Assembly (NCBI GenBank): GCA_032358165.1 | Contig: JAALGY010000031.1 | Coordinates: forward strand, 186,001 to 250,000 | DNA from: Diplosphaera chodatii | Lineage: Eukaryota; Chlorophyta; Trebouxiophyceae; Prasiolales; Stichococcaceae | Direction: 5' to 3' | Length of the DNA: 64,000 nt | Shown: positions 21,403-30,836 of the stretch, one piece after another | Numbering within the stretch: the stretch's first letter is position 1 | Layout: every line of letters begins with the position of its first letter | Program-made: the position numbers and the translations under genes | The notes under the pieces: generated by a model | What the model saw: only the letters and a program-made list of their open reading frames with translations | Told to the model about the DNA's origin: nothing | The model's database searches: none

Positions 21403-23598
21403 GTGAACGAAACACAGGAACTTGCTTGTATAGGGGGAGAGTTTGCGCCTGCGCCCATCACGCGGTTTGTGCCGGGTCAAACCCGCACCGAATTCGTGCC
21501 TGGCCCCGTGGTCTTCGTGCCGGCACCAGCAGCACCGGCACCGGTCCCAGTCCCCACGCCAGCACCAGAAGCCGTGCTCATCCAGCAAGCAGCCCCGCCG
21601 CCCTCACCACCACCACAGCTTTCACCAGCGCAGCCCCCGCCGCCGCCTCCTGTTGCTGCGCTTGCCGCTGCGCCGGGGCCCCCGCCGCCACCTAGCCCGC
21701 CAGTGCCGACCCCGCCACCACTTTCACCCTCTCCTTCCCCAGCGCAGGCTGCGTCTCCTCCCCCTGCACCCCCTGCTAGCCGACCGCCCCCAGCGCCCTC
21801 CGCCCCGGCCCCTCTGCCCTCTCCCCCCGTGTCTCCACAACCGTCTGTGCCCCAAGCGCCTGCAACCCCACCTCCGCTGCTGCCCTCACCCCCTGCACCT
21901 GTCCTGCTGCAGGGCACTGCCGCTGCTTCTCCACCGCCATCCCCGCCTGCCAGCCCGCCGCCGCTGCCGCTCCCAGCCCCCCCTGCGCCTGTGCCATCGC
22001 CGCCCAGCCCGGCTGTCAGCCCGCCGTCGCCATCGCCGTCGCCCCCTGCGCCTGTGCCATCACCACCCGCGCCAGCTTCGCATCCAGTGCCGCCTCTACC
22101 GACACCGCCCGGCACCTCGCCCCCAACCCCTGTGCCATCATCTCTGCCGCTGCCCAGCCCGCCGATCCTGCCCAGCAGCCCGCCACCAGCGCCTCAGCCC
22201 TCAGCTCCTCCTCCCCCCAGCCCCCCGCAACCACCGCTGCCAACTGCCAGCAGCCCGCCACCGAAGCTGCCGCAGCTGCCTGCAAGGCGGCCGCCCTTCC
22301 CCGCGCTCCCGCCGCCTGCCGTCAATCCGCCCCCTGCAACGATCCCGCCCCCGGCACCTCCGCCCCCGTCCCCACCGCTGCCGCCATCCCCGCCGTCGCC
22401 TCCAGCACAGCAGCCGCCCTCCCCTGCTCTTCCGCCACCTGCAGCGCCGCCGCCGCCCAGCCCGCCCAGTCCCCCACTGCCACCAGCTCCGATCGTCACG
22501 CCACCATCAGCGCCACCGCCCCCGCTGCCGCCACCCCTGGCGCCAGCGTCGCTGCAGACAGCCGCACCTACTCCGAAGCCCACATTCCCACCGACAGCCG
22601 CGCCGACAGCCGCTCCCAGCCTTGCGCCGACGGCCGCTCCGACTCCCAAGCCGACGGCGGCGCCCACACCGAAACCCACACTGCCACCGACAGCCGCGCC
22701 GACAGCCACTCCCAGCCTTGCGCCAACGGCCGCTCCGACTCCCAAGCCGACGGCGGCGCCCACACCGAAACCCACACTGCCACCGACAGCCGCGCCGACA
22801 GCCACTCCCAGCCCTGCGCTGACGGCCGCTCCGACTCCCAAGCCGACGGCGGCGCCCACATCGAAGCCCACACTGCCACCGACAGCCGCGCCGACAGCCA
22901 CTCCCAGCCCTGCGCCGACGGCCGCTCCGACTCCCAAGCCGACGGCGGCGCCCACATCGAAGCCCACACTGCCACCGACAGCCGCGCCGACAGCCACTCC
23001 CAGCCCTGCGCCGACGGCCGCTCCGACTCCCAAGCCGACGGCGGCGCCCACATCGAAGCCCACACTGCCACCGACAGCCGCGCCGACAGCCACTCCCAGC
23101 CCTGCGCCGACGGCTCCTCCGACTCCCAAGCCCACAGCAGCGCCCACACCAAAGCCCACACGCCCTCCGACAGCCGCTCCCACGCCTGCGCCGACCGCTG
23201 CTCCGACCCCCAAACCGACGGCGACGCCCACACGAAAGCCAACACGCCCTCCGACAGCCGCTCCAACAGCAGCTGGCACACCCGCGCCGACCGCACAGAG
23301 AGCAAAGCCGACCGCAGCACCTGCTGCCAAACCGACGCTAGCCCCTGCAGCAGCTCCAACGGCTGCTGCTGCCAATGTCCCTCGCACGCCCACGACACAG
23401 CAGCTGGCTGCATTCGTGCTACCGTCACAGATGCAAAGTAACCAGACCGTCATCAGTGAGTCCGGCATGCAGCTGTATGGCACAAAGCGGGTCATGGCTC
23501 ACACATGTGATGACCACCAACACAGTTGTCAAGCAGTTCTGTCTGGCAATGATACATGCATATATGTGGCACTGTTTTCGGACCCTGACGGCATGTGA
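21403..23598 (+). CDS. hydroxyproline-rich glycoprotein with 96-bp PT/AP repeats, block 2
   Basis: A single large exon opens after an acceptor at about 21402. It begins NETQELACIGGEFAPAPITR, then a run of valine/proline (FVPGPVVFVPAP). Next come about 330 residues of SPP/PPS/PPP extensin-like sequence (21590-22545) and a repeat array rich in PTPKPTAAPTPKPTLPPTAA. There is no signal peptide in this exon, so an upstream exon is missing from the model. The open frame ends at 23598, but a good GTGAGT donor at about 23456 suggests coding continues in a later exon. It is probably a secreted, heavily O-glycosylated wall or matrix protein. It shares composition and repeat style with block 1: either a tandem paralogue or part of the same gene. 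Confidence 0.6.
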   Translation: MNETQELACIGGEFAPAPITRFVPGQTRTEFVPGPVVFVPAPAAPAPVPVPTPAPEAVLIQQAAPPPSPPPQLSPAQPPPPPPVAALAAAPGPPPPPSPPVPTPPPLSPSPSPAQAASPPPAPPASRPPPAPSAPAPLPSPPVSPQPSVPQAPATPPPLLPSPPAPVLLQGTAAASPPPSPPASPPPLPLPAPPAPVPSPPSPAVSPPSPSPSPPAPVPSPPAPASHPVPPLPTPPGTSPPTPVPSSLPLPSPPILPSSPPPAPQPSAPPPPSPPQPPLPTASSPPPKLPQLPARRPPFPALPPPAVNPPPATIPPPAPPPPSPPLPPSPPSPPAQQPPSPALPPPAAPPPPSPPSPPLPPAPIVTPPSAPPPPLPPPLAPASLQTAAPTPKPTFPPTAAPTAAPSLAPTAAPTPKPTAAPTPKPTLPPTAAPTATPSLAPTAAPTPKPTAAPTPKPTLPPTAAPTATPSPALTAAPTPKPTAAPTSKPTLPPTAAPTATPSPAPTAAPTPKPTAAPTSKPTLPPTAAPTATPSPAPTAAPTPKPTAAPTSKPTLPPTAAPTATPSPAPTAPPTPKPTAAPTPKPTRPPTAAPTPAPTAAPTPKPTATPTRKPTRPPTAAPTAAGTPAPTAQRAKPTAAPAAKPTLAPAAAPTAAAANVPRTPTTQQLAAFVLPSQMQSNQTVISESGMQLYGTKRVMAHTCDDHQHSCQAVLSGNDTCIYVALFSDPDGM
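22621..23196 (+). repeat. 96-bp tandem repeat, about six units, in frame
   Basis: Equivalent bases recur at 22621, 22717, 22813, 22909, 23005 and 23101, exactly 96 bp apart. This encodes a 32-residue unit of alternating PTPKPTAAPT and LPPTAAPTATPSPA. Units 3-5 are nearly identical at DNA level; the first and last diverge. The near identity at synonymous sites indicates recent unequal exchange. Confidence 0.9.
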
Positions 23599-24281
23599 TG
23601 CGTGACCTGCAGATGTGATGCCACTGTAAGGCCAGCAGGATCCAGAGCAGCCAGTGCTTGCTGCCAAAGACCGTTAGTTATAACGTCCGCCGTCACGCGA
23701 GCCCGGCAATATATGGACTGTGAACATGCTACACGCATGATGATGGCAGACATGGCATTCAGTCATGGACTAGCAACTCAGAACTTGCAACCAGAGCCAA
23801 CAACTGTTTCGATATGGTTGACAACTTGCAACATTGCGTAGATCTGTGGCAATACAGAATTTGCACCAATAATCCCAACAGCTGCCGCACATCAGTTTCT
23901 AAGCATACGGCACTACAAGATCATTACCCTGACATGACAAAGAACACCTCTTCGTTGTAAAGGAGCAGTTGCCTTCTAAACTTCTGATGAGGCAGGGCTG
24001 AATGTCGTTGAGAATGCATGAGCACTGGCAATGGGGACACACACAGTCGGGCTATACGTACGTGAATAATGCTAAACATGCATAGGTCCTCGTGCTGCAC
24101 CCCTGAGAGTACCTGCCGTGGAAGTACTCATCTGCCTAAATCAATACTGTTGGCAAGCCAATTGGTAGTGTCACCCCTGCTAGCTAGTGTCACGCAGCCT
24201 AGATTACTGTGAACCTGCTCCGCCGGAAGCAGAGCACGCCCCAGTCACATTGCTGCTGGTCATGGTCCAGACCCAGAAAAG
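23599..24281. other. intergenic between wall-protein block 2 and dienelactone hydrolase
   Basis: About 680 bp between convergent genes, more AT-rich than its flanks. TGTAA occurs at 23623, soon after the open frame ends. No gene is seen. Confidence 0.35.
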
Positions 24282-26339
24282 TCATGCCGTCAGGTGCTCA
24301 TCAAACCAGGCTACCATGCTCTGCAGCGCCTTCTCCGATGCAGCCTTCAGTGCCTGCGGCAGCACAACAGTACTCGTTGGCAAGCCGCGTGTAAGACGTG
24401 CCAGTTCGGTGTTCTGCTGTCTGATGCGGCGGGTGCAGGTGTCCTTGACCATAGGCTTGCCGTGAAACGCTCTACGTTTGTTGCTGCTGGATACGTATGA
24501 CTGCTCAAGGCAAGCAAGGCTGTGCAGTGCTGACGTGTGTCTCTTGCTTCGAAGAAAGCACGCCCAGCTCACCTCGTCCTCTTCTGCGTTGCCCGAGAAG
24601 TGCGGCCGCATGGTGAAGCCGTGGCCCATGCCCCTGTACAGGTCCACCCTCGTGGCGAAGGGCTTCTTGGCCAGGGCCTGCGCATGACATGGGGGGAGCT
24701 GTCATCAGGTGCAACCTTCTGTGTAGGACAGAGCAACGCTTTGATTTGTGCAGACAGCGATCAGCTGCTGGCCTGCATCACTGCAAGCGCTGATAGCTGC
24801 CGTGTGCTGTTCTGGCGGCCATGGTGGCAGCGGAGGGGTATGGCAGCTAACACTGGAGACGAGCCTCAGATGGTCGTGCATGCAGATGAGCTGGTCTAGG
24901 TACAAAGCTCACGCCGCAGCAGCAACATTCAGCCAGCAATCAAGCAGGCCTGCGCACGCATCAAACGGCATCACAGCCCAGCGCAATTTCCGACATCAGA
25001 CAAGCCACAGGCTCACCTCCTCAACCTCGCCCCTGAACTGTGCGTCCATCTGCGAGTCGTTCTCTGGGCACACGAAGAGCACCGGCTTCTGGATGGCCTC
25101 AATCATCGGCAGGTCCATGCGCGACCCGTGCGCGATGATTGCCACATCAACCTGCAACACAACATGCTGTTTGTGGCAATGTCACACATGCACTACTGCT
25201 ACCATCTGGACGTCCAGCACATGCGCTATCCTGCATAGCCGCCCTGATGCTGCGCTGTTCTGGCACTGGCCACAATTTTGGTGCGCCCCGGGCAGAGCGC
25301 AGAAGGATTTGGCCATTCCCAGAGCACGCGCCAGCACACACTCCTAGCCACGAACGGCTATGTCCTTCTTGCAACCACGGCACCACGCACCGCTGTCCTG
25401 GAACCCCCCTGCGCACCTTGTCCGGGTGCTGCGCAGTGTGTATGAGGTGGTAGCCGCCCCAGCAGACGCCGATGCCGCCGATTGCCTTGGCGCCGTGCTT
25501 CCCCCGCAGCTCTGCGAGCACCGTGTCGATGTCGCGGGCGGTGCGGCCGTTGGGCTCGAAAGGGTTGCGGGAGATGAAGGCCCCGAACGACTCGGCAGCC
25601 TTCTCCTCTGCGGGAGGCAGCAGCTCAGCTGTGAGAGGCGCCTCTGGGGTGGTTCAGGATGACGGGGATGGGACGAGGGCAAAGCGTCATGGCATTTCAG
25701 CTGTTGCATCTGACCCCTGACGGGCTGCAGAGCTGGAAACTCGTGGGTGCAGGCGTTAGTGGTGCCAATGTGACTAAGAGCGTATCTCCATGCACCATGT
25801 GCCAGTGCCATTGGTGGCACATCACAGCGCATGCACCGCAGGTGGCCTGGCACCTGTTACTGGCCCAGGTAATACCACCGCACAACGTCCCAGTATGGTC
25901 AAGGCAACGCAGGAGGCCCTACCTGGCAGCTTCTCGCCATGGAAGAAATCAGGCATTGCACACAGGAAGCCCGCCCTCGCGACACCGTCCGCAAACAGCC
26001 GCGCGTTCTTCGCGTCCCAGCCGTAGACATCTGCAGCACACATTGCAACTTCGAGCTCCCGTGTCGTGAAAGATTCCGTGCCTGATGCTGCGCACATGCA
26101 TACCGGTAGCGGCAGCACACCATAAGTATAACAACGCACGTATAACCATAAACGCGCAGTTAAACGTGCCCCAGGAGTCATGAACCTGCTATCAGAAGCA
26201 CCGCCCTGCTGCTGGGCTGCGGCGGCTCCGCCAGATAGGTGTTCAGATCAGCGAGCTTCGCAATTTTGCCGCTGGGCTCGCCGTCCCAGCTGTCGCCCTT
26301 GCTGCAGCATGCTGCGTCCTTACCGAGATCAGACGCCAT
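24282..26339 (-). CDS. dienelactone hydrolase family protein
   Basis: Six exons (26339-26186, 26030-25923, 25607-25417, 25151-25017, 24677-24573, 24353-24282) join in frame to 254 residues. The alpha/beta-hydrolase fold shows the DLH Cys-Asp-His triad. The nucleophile elbow is GIGVCWGGYH (Cys), the acid is in PVLFVCPENDSQMD, and the base is in YRGMGHGFTMRP. The N-terminal part (LLIADVYGWDAKNARLFADG, AMPDFFHGE) also matches the family. Bacterial DLH opens dienelactones in chloroaromatic breakdown; plant and algal members are cytosolic hydrolases of largely unknown substrate. There is no targeting peptide. An in-frame ATG at 26396 is a possible alternative start. The gene is divergent from the YABBY-like gene. 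Confidence 0.9.
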
Positions 26340-27074
26340 GCTGATGTTGGAGACACGAGCTGTGACTTCAACAGTGTGTCCAGAGCGGTCTGACAAAGAG
26401 TCATGAAGTCATCATGCTGTGACTAATCATGTGTCAGGGTCGAAACTCGCCGTGGGTTCCAGGTGCTGCAGTGGCAGCTGCTTCGAGTGGGGACACGCTC
26501 AGGGAGTACCTTGAGGATAAGAGGGGGGCGTGCTGGTCGGCAAACGTTTCTGTGTACCCACCCAAATGACACCAGCAGTGGTCCGGCGGGGTACGGGACC
26601 GGCGCTGGCTGCCATACGGCCACGACAGTATGCATAGATGCGCAGCGCCCCGCCCGTCGCTGGTGTGGCTGCAGATCTCTAGAGCGCCAGCAGCAGTGCA
26701 TTCAACGGGTGTCACTGCTTTGCATGTTGCAGGGCTGCAGCCAGCGGTATGTTGCTGCGCAACCGACTCCAAAATCAAGCAGCGGCATGAATGGACCCTG
26801 CATGGTGTGACTCGGCCCTGACTCTGCCAGCTGCGGCCTTCATTTGCAGGGACCAGGCGACGCAGCTGCCCTCCCTCGTGATGTCATCCTGGGACTGACT
26901 TGCCAACCCTTGCCAGCTGTCCCTGGCATCACTACTATCATGGGTGACAATCCCTGCTCGCCTCATCCTGCCCGCCTGCAGGGGCCGCAGCCCTGCTGAT
27001 GAAACTGACGCCGTGCCAGTCGCTTACCAGTGGTTGGAACATCAAGTCTCGGTTGTCGATAGCTGCATACACCG
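26340..27074. other. intergenic between divergent DLH and YABBY-like genes
   Basis: A 735-bp shared 5' region. No convincing exon on either strand; short open frames lack splice support. Presumably two promoters. Confidence 0.35.
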
Positions 27075-30000
27075 ATGTCTGCAGCCTTGCAGTCGCCTGG
27101 GGGCCCTCTCGGCCCCGCAGCCGGGATATACGGCGGCCAGCGACCAGCCAGCTACCCCGTTCGCGTCCAGTGCGAGGCGGCCGACTGCGGAGCCGCGCTG
27201 GAGGTTTGCGAGACACTTTTGCTGCCACCTAAACATTGTGCTGTTTGCTGCGGCAGCAGGGCATGCAGCGGCAAATCTGTTGCTGGTTCTAGCCTCCACA
27301 GCAGTGCAGGTCTTTGCCTTCCCTGGGTGAGACCACTGTGTTACCTGTGCAGGTTGCCATGCCGTCGAGCCAGGTGCTGGGCCGACCAGTGACTGTGTGC
27401 TGCGGCAGCTGCGGCAGGTGCGACGAGCCACCTGCTCCTGGTGGTGGAGCTTGCGAAATTTCTAGTGGCAATCCACTGTCTGTTGCATGCGCCCGCCATG
27501 CACCCACTGCACAGCGACATGGGTAAAGCAATTGAATGCTGTAATGACGTCGACTGCATGCCAAGCGGTCACACGCGGCGTAAAATTTGAGGACCAGCTG
27601 AGTGCATTCGTCACAATTGTCTGCTTCTCATGGCATGATGGCCAGCACCTGAGGTTCTTGCATAGGTATGCAGGTTGCTGTCAGTGAACCTGCTGAGACC
27701 CGTCCCGCTGCAGCAGTTCCAGGCGGCAAGTCAGCAGCGACAGCAGCAGGCCCAGCATCAGGCGGCAGCAGCCGCCAGTGGGCACGCAAACCTTGCAGCT
27801 CGGCCGCAGCTGTTGCAAGCAGAGCCCCAGATACACATGGAGCCGCGCCAGCAGGCTGCTGCACAGCGCACTCCAGCGACATACCTGCCGCCACAGGGTG
27901 GGCAGCACCAGGAGGCGGCCGCATCAATGGTGCATCAAAGGACGGGTGCTGGCAGCTCACTTCCAGCTCAGCGGCATGCGTCAGGTGCGATTCAGCAGCA
28001 GCAGCAGCAGCAGCAGCACATGGAAGCAGTGTTACAGCGCCGACGGCAGGTGGCGCTGCAGCGGGCCGCCCTGGAGCAGCAGCAGCTGGAGGCTGCAGCG
28101 CAGCACCGCCAGCGGCAGCAGCAGGCCGCCCTGGAGCGCCGAGCGCACGACGTGCGGCAGCTGGAAGCGGCTGCCCTGGCGACATCGCCGCGCACGGGAC
28201 ACGGAAGCAGCCCTGGGGTGCAGACGCACGGCCGTCAGCCGGCCCTGGAGCAGGTGCATGCGCAGCAGCTGCGCCGGCTCTGGCGGCCCATCACGCAGAA
28301 CGACAGCCAGCAACCGCATCAGCGGTCCCACCAGCAGCAGGCGCCGCCGCAGCAGGAGCCGCAGCATCCCGCGCAGCAGCACCCACAACCCACAGCTCTG
28401 CAGGGCATGTGTCAGCAGGTAGTGCCGCCAGGCGCCGCGGCCACTGGATCATCCCAACAGCCGCTGCACCCGCTGCAGCCCCCAGACCATCCTGCCAGGA
28501 CGCCGCCGCAACAGCCTGGAGGCTTCAACACGGCTGAGACCGCGGCAGCAGATCACAGCCCAGCACGGCCCACTGCAGCAGTGTGCAGCCCCCTGCTGCT
28601 GCCAAGTGCACCTGCCGCAGCCCCAGCCGGCGTCACTGTTGCCGCAGACACGAGCCAGGATGCAGCCGCGATGCTGGCGGTGTGGCAGCGGGTGTCCCGC
28701 GAGTGTGGCACCGCGGCTGCAGGGTCCGCCGCTGAGGCTGCTGCGCAGGACACAGCGACCATGGCGGCTGGGACAGCGGCCTGCGGCGAGCCCGGCGATC
28801 ACGCCAGCCGAGCAGCGGCGCCCGGCCCTGCAGCGCACGGCCTTCCCCCGGCTCGGCTGCCGTCATGGCGGCCGATGCAAAACCTGCCCAGCTTCGACGT
28901 GGCGCAGCTGGCCACCCTGCAGCGGCACCTGCAGCAGTCTGCCCGCCCGCTGCCGCAGCAGGCAGGCGCCTCCCATCAGGCGCAGCCCACCCTGCAGCAG
29001 CCGGCTCCCAGCCTTGACTTCAAGCTGCCGCCGCTGCCGCCGGGCCCCAGCCTGGGCCTCGACTTCCCGCTGCCGCTCGACTTCCAGCTGCCGCCGAGTC
29101 TGGCACGGCTGCACAGTGTGTCAGCCCTGCAGGTGAGGCAGGTCAGCTTGCGCTTGATTCGTTGACTCACAACGACAAGCATCTTTGCAGGCAGGTGGGG
29201 TGCGCGAGCCGTGGCGGCTGGGCGCGGTGGTGCTTTTCACGGTCATGCACCTTTCAGATTAGAATCTGATGCTCCTACAGCCGCAGCGGTCTACAAGTGG
29301 CGGGCTGCAGCACCTGCCAAGCATCGACGCATGGCAGGTGGCGGCCCTGCAGCCGCCGCCGCCGCCGCCGCCGCCCCTGTCGCAGCTGCCGTCCTGGCAC
29401 CTCGCGGTGGCGCGGGCTGCGCAGCCGCAGCGGCCGTCCCAAGCAGAAAGCAGGGGCGTTGACATGCAGCCAGTCGCACCGCGGTTGCAGGACCTATTGC
29501 AGCTGCACCCCCTGCCGCAGCCCGGTCGCCACGGCGGGCAGCCCCGCAGCAGCCGCGGCGCCGGCGGCGCTGCCAGGCAGCCGGCAGCCGGCGCGCATGC
29601 AGCGGCCGCGTCCGAGCGGCCGCGCCTGCTGCACCCAGCGCTGCAGCCGCAGCCGACCAGAGCCCAGCAGACTGCCCAGATCGCAGCCGGCGGCGGCCGT
29701 GCTGCGGCGGCAAACGGCGCGGCGGGCGGAACCGGTGGCAGCCTGCAGCAGCAGGCGCGCGCGCTGCAGAGCAGGTGCGATGCAGCTGGCGGCCACCCTG
29801 GAGCGACGGCTGCGGCGGGCCCAGCGGACGTCCCAGCAGTATACCGTAATCAGGATGCTGTGGCGGCGGTGGAGGGGCACCTCGCGGCGCTGCACGGCAG
29901 CTGGCGCCTTCCCGCTTCCACGGGCGGCGACGGCGGCGGCCGTGACCGTGCGGGCCAGCCACGCGCCGAGCGTCCTGCAGCGGCCGGCCGGCGGAAGCGG

Positions 30001-30320
30001 CAGCGGCGTGCAGGCGTCGGTGGGTTGAACCTGGGAAGTGGCTGCACCTCGCTGCATGTGGACCAGCCCCTGCTGTGAGTGTGCCCAGTGCAACTGGCCA
30101 CGGCACTGTGCATGCGCCAACAGGTGATGGCATTGCTCCGTGCGATCCCGAGGCTGCCAATGCCGCCAGCACCTGGGATGCGATCACTGCCGATGCGGAG
30201 GAGCATGCCAGAAAGCTGCCGCCGCTGCGAGTGGAGCGCCGGCCATCGTTCGGGCAGCAGAGCGAGGGCTCGGCGTTCCAGGCCTTTCAGCTGCCCGTGC
30301 CGATGGAGCATGCACATTGA
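27075..30320 (+). CDS. YABBY-like zinc-finger protein with long Gln-rich arm
   Basis: Exon 1 (27075-27203) starts MSAALQSPGGPLGPAAGIYG and includes YPVRVQCEAADCGAALE. Exon 2 (27353-27417) reads VAMPSSQVLGRPVTVCCGSC. Exon 3 (27674-29132) starts LLSVNLLRP. Joined, they give a Cys pair, about 20 residues and a second pair in the context VTVCCGSCGRLLSVN, which closely resembles the N-terminal finger of YABBY transcription factors (VTVxCGxCxxLLSVN). The first pair is spaced CX4C rather than CX2C. Exon 3 then encodes about 480 residues of Gln/Ala/Pro-rich sequence including an LPSFDVAQLATLQRHL motif. Exon 4 (from 29281) repeats this as LQHLPSIDAWQVAALQ. A basic stretch GRRKRQRR at about 29990 could be a nuclear signal. 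The 3' end is uncertain: stop at 30078, or a further exon (30131-30320, STWDAITADAEEHARKLPP). No clear HMG-like YABBY domain is seen. Confidence 0.6.
27993..28016 (+). repeat. (CAG)8 tract coding poly-Gln
   Basis: Eight perfect CAG codons inside exon 3 of the YABBY-like gene, another expandable Gln tract. Confidence 0.9.
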
Positions 30321-30836
30321 CACGGGTGTTGTATCCAGCTGAAGATACCGTTGACCAGCTTTCGGACACGGTTTTTCCGTCACCAGTGCATCTTGCAAGT
30401 AGTGCCACACACGTTCAATATCAGAGCAAACCACAGAAGGAACACCAGACACTGAGCAAGGCAGCATGCACGTACATGGCGTCATAGCCTGCCGGCTGCT
30501 TTGAGTCCACCGCCATGGCAGCAACTCGAGCATGTTGGGCCAGCAATGCACCCTGTCGTGCCAGAGGGTCTCCTGGCAGGCAGTGTTAGGTGCTGCCCTT
30601 GCCTCGACCTTCCTTCCCCACTGCTGTCTATGTACAAAGAACCTAGCAATATGGAATGCCGCACAACCCTCCATGGGGCCTGATGCAAATCTTGCAGCAA
30701 CCTCTGCTGGCAGGCACCGCTGCGTTCAGCTGCCCCGGACCATCACGCGGCAGTTGAGCCGATGATCCCCATGCACATGCATGCACCTGCTGCCAGCACA
30801 CATGGGTCCTGCGCAGACTTCAGTGCTGCTGTGCGG
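30321..30836. other. intergenic between convergent YABBY-like and Raf-like kinase genes
   Basis: About 515 bp containing the 3' ends of two convergent genes. No other feature is supported. Confidence 0.4.

Noticed and set aside
22194..23495. 433-codon minus-strand ORF rich in Gly/Val/Ala opposite wall-protein block 2
   Set aside because: It is the antisense of the 96-bp Pro/Thr/Lys repeat; GC-rich repeats without stops on either strand give such mirrors. It has no start context, splice signals or known domain.
17844..23627. TGTAA motifs as Chlamydomonas-type poly(A) signals
   Set aside because: They occur near some gene ends but not others, so I could not use them to set 3' ends.
24748..25347. 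199-codon plus-strand ORF
   Set aside because: Runs through exons and introns of the dienelactone hydrolase, whose triad is intact on the other strand.
29770..29900. Possible HMG-like YABBY domain in an alternative frame (QRTSQQYTVIRMLWRRW)
   Set aside because: Faint resemblance over a few residues only; the main frame is open through the same bases and no splice signals force the change.
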